From positions 40,329,001-40,393,000 of the forward strand of contig NC_065577.1 of the NCBI RefSeq assembly GCF_937616625.2: 64,000 nt of DNA, in the 5' to 3' direction. Shown here piece by piece: positions 32,090 through 44,565 of this stretch. The stretch comes from Mercurialis annua. Its lineage: Eukaryota > Streptophyta > Magnoliopsida > Malpighiales > Euphorbiaceae. Made by a program: the position numbers and the translations under genes. The notes under the pieces were generated by a model. That model ran no database searches. It was not told the DNA's origin and was given only the letters and a program-made list of their open reading frames with translations. The number at the start of each line of letters is the position of its first letter. Within the stretch, counting starts at the first letter, position 1.

Positions 32090-33495
32090 CGGAATCATTC
32101 TCAGGTCCTCTAGAAAGTATATCTTTAAACTCCTGAGACATGGCGTAACACCTTCTTGTATCCTCCATTCTTTTAAATTCCGTAACCCTTCAAGCGAAAG
32201 AATTTAAAGTTGTCGAAAACAATGGGCGGAGCAAACCATTTCATATCCTTTGTACGCACCATAAGACAGACATAAATCCCTCAGATTAGGCAGATTTTCT
32301 AGACTACTCATCGGATCATTTTGTAATCCTGAATACATCAATGTTCACTTTGTAAGAGTTTCTGGCAGGAATTGCAGGCTTTGATTTTCTGATATGCATC
32401 CGTTTAACTTTAGCTTCGTCATGCGATGAGAGTCTGAGATTTTTTCCAAATTCAGAAATGAATTTTCCGAATTTATCTTCAATGACTCAAGATAATTGCC
32501 TGATCTAAAAATTGGAGATTTTAGAATCACCTTAGCTTCCCCTCTATCGTGAACTGCAATCCTGCGGACCGTAGTCAAATTTCGAGTACTACTAATAGTA
32601 CCTGCCGCTGCTTTTTTCTTTTGATGCTCAATGACTGCAAGAAAACTTTCTTCTTTTGCTTTCAATAACCGCTTGTCTAGCATAAGATCGTGAATACGGA
32701 AAGTTTTGATGCCAAATGTCGTATGGTCTCTTTCGCTTACTTGAATCATGCATCTATTTGCTACTTCTTCTAAGTATAGCTCACCAACATCTTCCATCGT
32801 CTCATAAAACATCTTCCGGAGAAACCCAAGAAAGCAATAGAAGTGATTCTTGACATTGGTAAAATTATATACTATCTTAGCAAGTGTTGTTTTACCAAGT
32901 CCGCCCATGCCTACTATCAAAACAACTCGGAGATGATCTTCTTGTTACTTCAATTGATCCATATTAAATCGTTTAATGTGTCATCCAAAGTGATGATATC
33001 TTTCTCTTCGCCATCTCGATCAGTTCTCCTTAGTCGTCTTCTCATCTCACTCGCAGAAGTGGCAGACGCATCTGCTGCATCAACTAATTGGATGCTGCAA
33101 AATCTCTGCATATTGGCAAGAACGCGTTCAATTCTAGTATGAATTGATCAAATCTTGATCCCGATATCATGCAATTGTGGTGCCTTGAAAACCATGGTAA
33201 CAGACCACCAACACCATCTCACGCTTCCTTCTTCTTTTTTCGGAATCTTGACGATAAATTCATCAATGACATCTTCTGCATCATAAGCAACATCAGTGAG
33301 TTCCGCTATACAATAGCGAACTACCTCCTTTTGATCATTCTTAATGTAATCTACATCTTTCAAAAAATATTTTATTCTCTTCAGTTCATTTTTCAAAATC
33401 TCAGTTTCTTCTCTTACACTAGAAAGAAAATTTGCCTCATTAATTAGTAGGTTGGATAATTTTTCTATAGCAACAGAAACAATGGCATCTGCCAT
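32090..33495 (-). pseudogene. Deleted copy of the neighbouring CC-NLR gene
   Basis: The start (ATG at 33495) and coiled coil closely match the NLR at 20803-23571, including AEDVIDEF. A TGA follows at 33148, and more frame damage lies between 33147 and 32921. The P-loop GMGGLGKTTLAK survives, but the frame then jumps from an RNBS-A remnant (NHFYCF) straight to ETMEDVGELYLEE. The copy therefore lacks kinase-2, RNBS-B, GLPL and RNBS-D. A second large deletion removes most leucine-rich repeats, joining HDRGEAKVILKSPIF-type segments. Homology to the C-terminal repeats continues to about 32095. It is non-functional as a resistance protein; any transcript would be at most a decoy or small-RNA source, which is speculation. 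Confidence 0.9.
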
Positions 33496-34060
33496 TTGTG
33501 GTTATTGTTAGAAAAGAGAATTTGTGATTTGTAGAACTTAAAATTGATTGCATTTAAAATATTTTAAAGTGAACTTAATTAAACTTTCCTTTTCCTCATG
33601 AATGGTAAAGTATAAAACCAGCTTCCTTGCTTATATCAATTGAAAGTAATGACACTTTTCTTTTACTCAGATTCTGCAATTTCCTTATGAACTTAATCAG
33701 TTCCTTCCTTCAAGTTCAAGATATTCATTAGAAACCAAAATTAACTAGAATGTCATAAAGTATTTGGCCTAATGGTCACCTCTATTTGTGCTTTTAAGAA
33801 CATTTGTATTATGACAAAACACCCAGTAGTTACTCACATAAGCTTTATGATATATTTGCTTATTTAATTATGAAGTAATAACAAAAGAAAACAAAAAATA
33901 ACATTATCATCCATTTTTTGATCCAAATAAAGAGCCTATTAAATAAATCTTAAATAAAAGATTATAAACAAAAAAGTCCTCAAAGGAGAATAAAGAGACC
34001 TCAGGAATATAACAAAATAGCTGAAAGTTGTGACGAATTGTGGATGGAAATTCTAACAAT
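33496..34060. other. Spacer between NLR copy and eIF3G
   Basis: Contains the upstream side of the NLR copy, similar to the upstream of the first NLR (CTTCCTTGCTTA, CAGATTCTGCAATTT), and the likely eIF3G 3' UTR near 33960-34060. No gene is seen. Confidence 0.6.
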
Positions 34061-36933
34061 CTAATTAGCTCTTGGTGTTGCCCACTCCACCCGAAGAATT
34101 AGATTGTCATAACCGTATCCGTTAAGCTTGTTGATAGCCCGCTCAGCGTCTTCTTTGTTAACAAAGTTAACAAAACCAAAACCCCTGCTGACACCAGTCT
34201 TCTGATCAATAGCCACATAAACACGACTAACGGCGCCAAATGTACGAAACAACTCGAGCAAGTCGGGCTCTCTAGTGTCCTCCGATAAATTGGTGACACG
34301 AACAGAATTCTCTTCGTTCCTACGCCTCATATCTGATCCACTGGTTCGCTCAGCACCTGCTCTCATGCTTGGTGGCACATAAGCAGCTTTGGTGGTCCCA
34401 GAAGCGGCAGTTGCAGTCTCTGATGTAGCTGGTTTGTCAATGAAGGTTTCAGCTGGTTGTGCGAGATCCTTGTATGGGCACCGGGATGTCCAGTGGTCGC
34501 CTTTCTTACCGCAAGTTCTGCACACCATGAGAACAGCCCCAGCTTTACCTAACTGAGTCATGCTATCCCCTTGTAATTTGGATTCTTCCATTTTGGCACC
34601 TGTTAACATGTCAAAGGTTTAAAAATGAGAAGCAAAATTAAAAATATACAAAATAATAAACAACAATTTCAGCCAGAAATTGCGCTTCTCGTTTGTAAAA
34701 TATAACAGTAAACAATGTAGTTGATAGCATGCAAGTGACAGAATAAAACTTGTCCACCATCCAATGCCAAACAACAAAATGCTACTTTTGGTGGGCTCAC
34801 TGACCATTCACATAATATAGCAGCCATACAGCTGGATATGAATGGCTAATTAGCCACCATAATGACTTAACAGGCGCATAAATTTCAATACAAAAAGCAA
34901 CAAACTAAAACTAAAACTAAAAGCCCAAAAATGCAGGACTTATTACATAGTTAATGTAGTTGATAACATAACAGTGAAACTATAGTTCTTTTTCACAACT
35001 ATATCTCATCAACAGATATTTTAGGTAAGCTTACTGACCATTCACACCAAAAAAACAGCCATAAGGCTAACATGTGACTGGCTAATTGGCTACCATACTA
35101 TAGAATATTGAAGTCAGAACACAAATGACACAACTAAAATAAATTAAAACTCGAAGATAAAACAACCAAACACAATCAAACTTCGTAGTTGTCTTAATTT
35201 AATCTAATTCCAAAACACAATTCAACACCAAAATAAATAAATAGATAACCTAACTTTCAGCACAAAAGAAACCGAAAACCACAAGTTAGTTTGTATTCTA
35301 TTGTTCACCAAATGATAGATCTTTTTTCCATATTTCTTTAACAAAAGAAAATTCTAGCTCTCTTAACGAATTAACATGTTAAAAAGCACTTACTTTCACC
35401 ATATATAGAATAAACAAAATAAATTTTGCTTTTTCAACCACAATAAAGATTAAGCCTTTTTCCAATTTCCATTCATAAAAACATCTATAACCCATTAAAT
35501 TAATACTATTTCGTTTAAAATTCTCAATAAAAAGACAAGACTAAAACTTTATCAATTTCCAATTTCAATTCTAAAAACATCTAAAAACCCACTAAATTTA
35601 TACAATATCGTTTAAATTTTCAATCAATTTCACATCATACCAGCAAAAACAAATCAAATATAAGTATCTTAAAAACTCAAACATTTGTCCCTTTGATTCA
35701 GTTATAATCTCTTACCAACACATGTTTGCATAATTTTAGATTGAATTATTAAAAAAAGTAATAATTGAGCTAATCTATTCTATTTCTTTAAGTATAACTT
35801 CTGAGTTCAATTTGAAAGCCTAAATTATACAAGATCTCAATTCTATCAAAACAATTAGCTCATGTTTGGGATTATTTACTACTAAAGATTGTCAAATCAA
35901 CTGCTAAATAACATGGCAAAGATTTTCCAAAGTTAAGCACTTGCTTACAACACTAATTCCACAAAATCAATACAAATTCAAGTAGAATAGACCAACCAAA
36001 AGAAGTAAACCATACTGAACCCCCAATAAAGTCAAATCAAAAAGTACCAATCATAACCACAAATGAAACATCACATGAATCATAAATACATATTTAAATA
36101 TTCAAAACACAGTCTTCAAGCCAGGCTAAAGTCAGAAATGATCAGCTAAAGAAGGAAGAACCGAACTTTAAGCTGAAAAAGAGGCAAATTTAAAATACAA
36201 ATTAAGAAAGCTACTGACATGCGACTAATAATGGGTAATCAGAGAAACGAAGAGCAGAAGAGCTGGCAGCATTGTGAAGAATTCAACAAAACCATGTCAA
36301 TAATAAAACCATTGTGCAAAATTCAACTACACTGAACTCTAATGAAATTGTTCATTATTTCATATTTCAAAAGGATCATATCTTCACTTATATAACACTA
36401 ACCCTACCAAAACAAAAAAAAAGAAACAAGCAAAATCTCCAATTTCAGATTTTAGAAACACTTTCAGTAAATAAAATTAGAATTCTAATCCCAAAAACTA
36501 AACGGTAACAGTAAGCAAAAGATTAAATTCAATCAAACTCTATTCATACCCACAGTAAAAAAAACAAATTTCAAAGGCAAAAAAACAAAAAACAATTACC
36601 ATGGGCCCTAGGTCGTTCAAGCAAGATCTCCTCAGTAGACACCATAGTCAATCTCGCACCAACGTCTTCATGAACAGCATCACCAAATTTTGCCCAATTT
36701 CTCCTCTCCACAGCACTTTTACTTAGCCTAGCTTTAGCTAATTTTCGGACTCTGGTGGTCGTCGTAATCTTAATTTTGTTACCTTCGTCGTTGAATTTGT
36801 ACTCTATGACTCTCTTGATGCCGTGCTCGTCGGGTCCGATGACTTGCTTCGGCGGCAATAGAAAGTCAAGATCCTCCCCTTCGTCCTCGTCTAGCTCGCC
36901 CCATCGCATTGGCTTTTGGGTTGCCTCCGGCAT
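34061..36933 (-). CDS. Translation initiation factor eIF3 subunit G
   Basis: Two exons, 36933-36600 and 34599-34061, are joined across a 2000-base intron and encode 290 aa, the normal plant length. The junction ERPRAHG/AKMEESKLQ matches the family. Exon 1 has the acidic N-terminal MRWGELDEDEGEDLDFLLPP and the eIF3g family region. Exon 2 has a zinc-knuckle-like CRTCGKKGDHWTSRC and a C-terminal RRM with RNP2 VRVTNL and RNP1 RGFGFVNF. The protein belongs to the cytoplasmic eIF3 complex, aids scanning and contacts eIF3i and eIF4B. The start is the only suitable ATG, followed upstream by a CT-poor leader. The intron is AT-rich with no embedded gene. A broken copy of its 3' end lies 2.3 kb away. 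Confidence 0.95.
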
Positions 36934-38392
36934 GGTGATTGATCTGTGTTTCTAAAATTAGGGTTAGGTTAGGGTTTTTAGTTTCGGACAGGACAGTGAG
37001 ATTGTGTTTGTGGTGGTGGTGGTGGCTAATATAGGAACAGGTTTATATATGGGCTTTAAGGTTTGGGCTTTTTTTCTCATCAAACATATTATTTATTTGG
37101 GCTTGTATGGGCTTTAAGGGTTGGTACTGTGTATAAAAGTAACGAAAATCCCAAATTAAAATCTATCAAATAGTAATTCTTTGAGTGTTTATCCCACACA
37201 ACGGATGTGTCACGTCATTTTTACAACAAGCCAATAATCATTTACGATAGGGAATTTTTATTTATTACTTATTTTTTTATCATTAAACATTTGCACATGG
37301 CTAACGCCTTATTGGTTTGTTATACGAATGACGTGGCGCAACCGTTGCGTTGTATAATTATTCTAATTCTTTTCAACATATACTATTGTATAATTATAGT
37401 TATTATTATCTAATTAATTATAAATTAAAATAGTTATTTCATTATTAAAGATAGTATAACTGGAATTAAATTTTGATTTGGATAGAAAAATTAAAGAATT
37501 TTTGTTCCAAAAGGAGATTGGAATTCTGACTTGAATAAAATAAATGAAAATTAACCAAGTTCTTCAATATTTAGCTAACTATTTATAATTTACTATGTTA
37601 AGATTTTGGAATATTGTGTGTGTGGTCGTTATAGATATATAGTTGAATTAGGACTTTAACTATTAGAAAAATTGATCTATTAATTTTCCATCTTTTCATG
37701 AAAGGAAATTTTTTGGATTTTTATTTAATTTGAAATATTTGTAAGCTGATTAGGATGTTTTTATTATCATTATTTATTTATTTTTCTAGCAAGCAAACTA
37801 ATTCAAAATATTAATAAAATATGAAGTTAAAACAAAAGAAGATGGGTTAAAATATGTATTATATAATGCAAATACAATATAAGGAAATACAAATAGAGTA
37901 ATTTTTATTCATATTAAACAAAAATACCATCCATATATATCAATTTTTAAAAAATTGAAATATACATTAACTAGTCAAATTAAGATTGGAATATCAGGGT
38001 TTTATTTATTTGGGTATGTGAAAAAAAATAAGAAAGTGGAAAAATAATTTTAATTGATAGCATAATTTTATTTTGTAGTTTGGATTTTATCCTATTTTTC
38101 AATCACACCTAATGTTTATTTTACACATTATTTTACGAGTAATTGTATAGTTTGTGATCTGCGTAATTATGCCTCATAACACTATTTGTTCAATGAAAAT
38201 AAATAAATATATGATCGTGCCTATAAATTAATAATATTCTCGGATTTGATAGATAGTTTATAAACTTAAACTGGCTTATAATTACAACTTTCAAATGAGG
38301 TTTTTTTTTTTAATATTGATAAAAATTGAATAAAAATTATAACTAAATTAATGTCGGTTATAATTAAAATAAATTGATATAATTTAAATGAA
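36934..38392. other. eIF3G promoter side and AT-rich spacer
   Basis: The first 130 bases are 5' UTR and promoter of eIF3G, with a short GGT repeat near 37007-37026. Beyond that only AT-rich DNA is seen, with no gene. Confidence 0.5.
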
Positions 38393-38720
38393 TTTAAATA
38401 AGGGGTAATGTCATAAAAATTCACGAACTTTACACGTTTTTCTCATTTTATTCATGGGCTTTAAATTTTCTCATTTTCATGCACGAACTACCACTTTTTC
38501 TCAAATTCATGCACGGTGCTGAAGTGTCACGGCTCCATTAATGTAATTCGCTGAGGTGGATGTCATTTTACAATAATGAATGAGTGTCACTTCAACATCG
38601 TGTATGAATTTGGAAAAAAGTGGTAGTTCGTGTATGAAAATGAAAAAATTTAAACTTTGTGATTAAAATGAGAAAATGTGTAAAGTTCGTGATTTTTTTT
38701 GACATTAACCCTTTAAATAA
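38393..38720. mobile_element. MULE-type MITE with 9-bp target duplication
   Basis: The 310-bp element (38402-38711) starts GGGGTAATGTCATAAAAATT and, inverted from the right, GGGTTAATGTCAAAAAAAAT, with inverted halves of over 100 bases. TTTAAATAA is repeated at 38393-38401 and 38712-38720. Its ends resemble those of the element at 42601-42969. Confidence 0.88.
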
Positions 38721-41711
38721 TGTGTCAATTAGTTCCCCCATTTGCCTTATTTGTTTTATATTTACATACTAATATAGATGTTTCATACTTCAAAGTAAGA
38801 GATCAAATAAACTCTTCAATGGGATCAAACAACACTTCATACATCTACAAAAGGATCAAAGTAATCCACAATTAAAACATTACAGAAACTGTAAAACCTA
38901 AATAACAAACATACATATGTTGATCTTACTTTTTTTAACTTCATCCTCTAAATTAAGTTGTTTATCCTTTTTTGATAATTTTTCCGAAGATTTTAACTAT
39001 TTGGAATCTTTTTTTTTTGATGTATCAGTTTATTAGAAAACTTGAGGTGGTAAAAGATGATTTTTTCCATATTTTTGGCCACATTGCAATAAGTGGTTAC
39101 ATGCCAACATATCATTACTATTTCAAAATAGTATCATAGCACAAAAGAAAAACAAATCCAATTAAGCCACTCAAATCTGAAATCAATCTCTGACTTTATA
39201 AGCATGGTCAAAATCAAATGCAAAACTCTTATAAATAGTCAACGCTCAAATTGTTAGGTTATTTGCACATTGCAAGTAAAGTTTCACTTTTGATAATCGC
39301 AATTTAAATTTGTAGTATTTTGGTCCTTTTCAAACTTATAATTTTCCTTTTTTGGTTCATGTCCACTAATTTTAATTGCGTGGTCTAGAGATTGATTTAT
39401 TTTCAAGGAAATAATTGAAAAAAAAAGGGTTTAATTGCAATTTCAGTATTTTAGGGATTTTGCATGTGACATGCAGTAGGATTACACCTCACGTTAAGGC
39501 TCGATTAGCTGTACCTTTTTCATGAATTTACAGTGCATAAAAGAAACAGATTTTATTAGGAAACTATATATTATTTTTTATTTTTTATAGAGTGATTTTT
39601 AATTACTTTATTGGTTAAATTGAAATTTTTTATATAAAAGTATACTATTATCATAGCAATTTGAATAAATCATTACAATAACTAATAAATTAGTATAAAA
39701 ATATTTTATGTTATTTAATAGTATAAATAAATGTGGAAAAATTAACATGCATAAAATGCAAATTTTTATTAGATAACTATTCATCTTGTAAATTTGATTT
39801 TCTAATTGAATACAATATTTAAAAATATGTACATTATAAAAGTTTTTCGGGTCCTTTTTAAATTATCGATATTGTTGAAATATATTAAAGAGGTAGGATG
39901 AAGAATTCAACTGCCGGTTACTAATAAATTCATTTTATTTTAAAGTATTTTAAATTCTTACTCTTCACTCTTCTTTAATTACGAGTATTTTTCTCTTTTT
40001 TTTGCTCCTTCTTTAGTTATTTTTGATTATATAACTAACTAGTTATGATTAAAGTTTACCACAATATAGCTGATCTTATTCATGATAAAAATAAAAGCAA
40101 ATTACTTTAGACACTGTTTAGATTGAGGGTTTTTAAAATCTATGGATTTTAACAAAATCGATGTATTATGAATCAATGTAATTTAAATACATAGATTTTA
40201 ATATTCCATCGTTTGGATTGAAAACAAAATCAATGGATTTTTAATATTATTTATGGAAACAATAAATAGTATAGCATCCATCATTCATAAAAAATGGTGG
40301 ATTTGAACTTTCTCACCTAGTAGGTGGGAAATCAAAACCCTCGAAAATGATGAATTGTAGAAAATGAGAAAATTTATAAATTTATGGATTCTATCAAAAT
40401 TTTTTAGACAAACGGTGAATTTTTTCTAAATCCATAGATTGTTTAGAATTCATCAATATACTTTTGAAATTTGTGTAATTATTTACGATCAAATAACTTA
40501 GTCTTTCATTTTTATTTATGTTAACATTTTCATCTTCTCATTCATGTTGTGTAGTCAATTAAGTCAAATGACTTTATTCATAAAACTAAATTTCAATTTA
40601 ATTTTTAAATTTATTTTAATATAAGTTCATACGAAAGCTACATTTTATAAAATTTAATGACTTGATGAATTTAATGCATTTCTTATATATTTATTCATAT
40701 TTTAATTTTTCAATTTTTTTAAATAACTCTTTAGCATTTAAATTTTAAAAAGTAAGAGAAGTAAGAAAATAATTAAAACAAACAAACAATAAATATAAGA
40801 AAACTATAAATTAAATCCATTGAATTGTATGAAAAATATAATTTTTATTGTATTTACATTTTAAATAACTTTAAGGATTAAAGTGAGATTAAATTTATAT
40901 GTAGCTAAATAATTTGATTTAATTGATTAATACTAAAATAAATAGAAAATAGAAATGTATATGGAATAAAAATGAAATTACATTATTTAAATTTCAAAAA
41001 AATTAAAAAAAATATAAAAATCATATCATATGTGAAAGTGACATTAGCTCTAAAATAAGTCTGGGTAACAAATTGGAAGCGCTCGAGGATCCTAACGCTA
41101 TACCTCATATAGATAGTATAAGGATTGAATCGTTCATTTTATAATGTACGGTATGGATTGTAAATATAACCATCCTTAAATCATTTATTTTATAACGTAC
41201 GGTATGAATTGTAAATATAACCTCAAATTTATTTGAATTTGAAAGAATACCGATCCATAATATAATACACTGTTTTGTCGGCTATAATAAAAATCATTCA
41301 TAGGCTGTGCAATCAAATCCAACATAATTTCATTACCAACAAATTAAATTTAGGATCTATATTATATATAAAAAAAGTTGGAAGATTAAATATTAGTGGT
41401 CCATTCCTTCCCCACTTAAAATTCGGCCTAATTTCATTAATTTATAGAAGACCAGTCAGTCAGTGCCTATTTTTTATTTCAATTTTAATTAGCAATTTTT
41501 TATTCTTGATTTAAGCATGAACAAGTGACCTGTGAAACACATGCTTATATTAATTGATAATGTAAGTGGCTGAAAATAAAACAAAATAGATATCAGTAAC
41601 AATAATTGAATTCTTTTTTAATAGAATACACTTTAAATAAAATAACTGCAGTATTTAATATTAAAATATAGATATATTAAAGGAATTTTTACATGACTAT
41701 TAAAAAAAAGA
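38721..41711. other. AT-rich spacer
   Basis: No gene is supported. About 40111-40465 looks like an old inverted-repeat element (AATCTATGGATTTTAA on the left, AATCCATAGATTGTTTAGAATT on the right) without readable ends. About 41130-41225 has two direct copies of TTATTTTATAACGTACGGTATG-like sequence related to the palindromes at 41.8 kb. Confidence 0.4.
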
Positions 41712-41886
41712 TTGGGATTCCCTCAAGTTCAAATGAACTTGAGATGATCATGTTCACGATCTACACCGTTCATTGTAAAATGAACGGTGTAAATTAATTT
41801 GATTAAAATTGTGCTTTTTTGATCTACGCCGTTCATTTTATAATGAACGGTGTAGATCAAAATGAACTTGAGGGAAAAACCCAATT
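41712..41886. repeat. Palindrome-within-palindrome element
   Basis: Outer imperfect arms TTGGGATTCCCTCAAGTTCA (from 41713) and its inverse near 41861-41885 enclose two separate hairpins: 41762-41774 with 41779-41791 (13-base perfect arms, 4-base loop) and 41821-41837 with 41842-41858 (17-base arms, one mismatch, 4-base loop). Both hairpins use the core CCGTTCATT. There is no coding frame and no clear target duplication. Confidence 0.8.
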
Positions 41887-42378
41887 TTTAAAAAAATTAT
41901 AAATATATCGACGTGGAAAATTAATTTTCTGAAATGCCTAAACTAATACCGGATTATACAACGCACACAAAACACACGTTAATTTTTTTAAATACACTCA
42001 AATATATTAACAATAATTGAATTAATTTATACATTCATTTGGTAATAAATGGTATAGATTGTGAACTTGTCTCTTAAAAAACTTGAGAGAATTTCAATTT
42101 CTAATTGATAGCAAAGAGAGAATATCAAAAAATCTAATTGAGTTTGCTTGGGAGATTTTCTTCTTTCTTTGTTAACTTCTTCCGTTTCAATGTTTTCATA
42201 TTCTCTTTTTGCAGATTTGTTTTGAATGCATCTATTTAATTAGGATAATTAGGATACTTAAATGTTATTTTTGGTAATTTATCTTTTTTTAGGAGAAAAA
42301 GTAATTTATATATTTCTATTTAAGTCTTTTAAAGATTTTAGTTTTGGATACTTAGATTTCTTGTGGATATTCCGGCTT
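41887..42378. other. AT-rich spacer
   Basis: No gene is seen. Near 42035-42100 there is a degenerate stretch (GGTATAGATTGTGAACTTG, ACTTGAGAGAATTTC) related to the preceding palindromic element. Confidence 0.4.
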
Positions 42379-42591
42379 CTTCTGAGTACGGATGTATATT
42401 GGCCGGTTTGGTAGTAAAAATATTAAAATCGTTCGGTTTTTGAAAATAAAATAAAAATCAAACTGAACTAAAAAGAATAAAGTTTGACTTGTTTGGTTTT
42501 CATTTAACCGAAATATAAAATAATCTTTCAAAACAAAAAATAGTAGATATTAAATTAAAAAATTTAAATCTAAGCTAAATTATAGTATACC

Positions 42592-42978
42592 ATATATTTT
42601 GGGTTAATTCCATAAAAAAATCACGACATTTACATGAAATTTCATTTTAATTACAACCTTTAAAAGTTAACATTTAAATGCACGAACTTTCATTTTATTT
42701 CAAATCTATCATCAAAGTAAAATTCGGTGTATTTTTTCTGATGAAAAATTACTAATCCTACAGAATTTAGCAGAAAGATAATAATACTTGGTGTCGATTT
42801 ATAATTTGGATTTTTAATTAATGGTTTGATGAAGAGCTTAGTAAAAAAACACTAAAATGATAGATTTGAAAAAAAAATGAAAGATCATGGTTTTAAATGG
42901 CAACTTTTAAAGGTTGTGATTAAAATAAAATTTCGTGTATATGTCGTGTTTTTTTTATGGAATTAGCCCATATATTTT
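42592..42978. mobile_element. MULE-type MITE nested in the hAT-like element
   Basis: The 369-bp element (42601-42969) starts GGGTTAATTCCATAAAAAAA and, inverted from the right, GGGCTAATTCCATAAAAAAA. ATATATTTT is repeated at 42592-42600 and 42970-42978. The ends are related to the MITE at 38402-38711. Confidence 0.87.
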
Positions 42979-42983
42979 AATCA

Positions 42984-43087
<104 letters not shown>

Positions 43088-43236
43088 GCATTATTTAAAA
43101 AAATCATTATATAGATGCAGTTCGGTTTTTTAGTTTTTAAAAATTACAATAATAATCCAGCCCAACTATTTTCTAGTTCGGTTTAGCTTTTGTTCGATCG
43201 GTTCAGTCCTGCATACTCCTACAGCCTACTTCTGAA

Positions 43237-43574
43237 CATCATTTGGTTTTATTACAAACCGGATCCAAATATTACGGTTCGCTTAGGTTTGCTTTTATTT
43301 ATTTTCTAATTGGTTCGGTCCACTTGTCGGTTTAGAAAAGAACCAATCGGTTTTGGGTAGAAGTTAAAACAATCTCCTACAAACAAACTAGTACAAATTT
43401 ATCCACACCCTATAAATCTTCCAAAATACGAAACAGCCCCAGAAATTTCCATAAAACTAACACCTTTACCCAAATACAAGCAGAAATTTCTTAAAAATAA
43501 CGGAAAGTTCCCTCAATTTAATATTTCATTACAAATCTGCCAAAATTACTGCTCTCTCTCTCGTTTTTGAGTTG
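43237..43574. other. Spacer and distal promoter of the GDP-mannose pyrophosphorylase gene
   Basis: Left part has more CGGTTC-rich transposon-like sequence (43260-43350). The right part has a CT repeat near 43553-43564 just before the TATA box. No gene is seen. Confidence 0.4.
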
Positions 43575-44565
43575 TATATAAACAGCTCTATCATCGTCTC
43601 TTATACTTGACCAACGCAAATTCAACACGCTCTTAACCCAAATGTTAAGAGAATTCCCGCGCTTTTGATTAATCTCGATTCGGTTTGATCCAGTTTTTTT
43701 AGGGTTTTGAATTTAGTTGAGGTGAGAAAATTGAAGCTAATCAGTTTTTTCTAATTACATTCAATAATTTATGAATGTGATTAGGTTTTTAAAGTTTGAA
43801 TTGTTGGATCTGTTGGTTTATAAGTTTTAATGTCAGTTTAATTTTGGTTCTTTAGCTGAATTTAGCATTGGGAATAATTCATATCAATTTTGTAAGCAAT
43901 TGATTAGTTTTGTGTGTGTGATTTGTTAGATCTGGTTACTGATATAGCACTAGTTTAATTTGTTTCATCACATTTTATATGATTATTGTTTTGGTGAAAA
44001 TTGTTTCGATTTCAAAATTGTTTCGATTTCAAACTTGTTTGATGGTGTTTGCTTAAATGTTTATTTGAATGTTAAAATTTGCTCTTTTATGATTAGATCG
44101 AGTTATGTTGTTTTACAGTAGTCGGTCATGTTTGCGTTTTACGCTTCATTGATCACGGAATAAGTGTTGCTCATGCATTTTGGCTGGTTGATATTGCTTA
44201 AGATGTATGAGATTCAATGTGTCACTGTGGTGGATTTCTTGGATGTTTTATGCAGTAAATTACAGTGAATAAATTCATTTTTGTTCTTCTTTTTTGAAAT
44301 TCCCAACTTGTGCAGATGGAGTTGTTCGGTGACAGCTAACTCATCTGGACAAATTTGTAGCGTAATTAAGAATTTTTGGCTATAATTGACAAATTCTTAA
44401 GTTCTTTGTATGTTTCTGCAGAGTATTTTAATTTTTATGTGATATGGATAAAGGAGGGATAAGTTCTACTGTTTGATGATGTTTCTGTTTTTTTTCACGG
44501 TGTGTGTTGGACTGCTGTTTAATTGCTGCGTTTGCAGTTTGCAGAAAACAAAGGGGAAAATCACA
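43575..44565 (+). promoter_or_regulatory. TATA box and intron-containing 5' UTR of the GDP-mannose pyrophosphorylase gene
   Basis: TATATAAA at 43575-43582 follows a CT-rich stretch and predicts a start near 43610. A leader exon probably ends at 43721 (GAG/GTGAGA). Possible acceptors end at 44315, 44421, 44537 and 44544. With the first, the leader would contain a seven-codon upstream frame at 44316-44339. The choice of acceptor is unknown. Confidence 0.6.
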
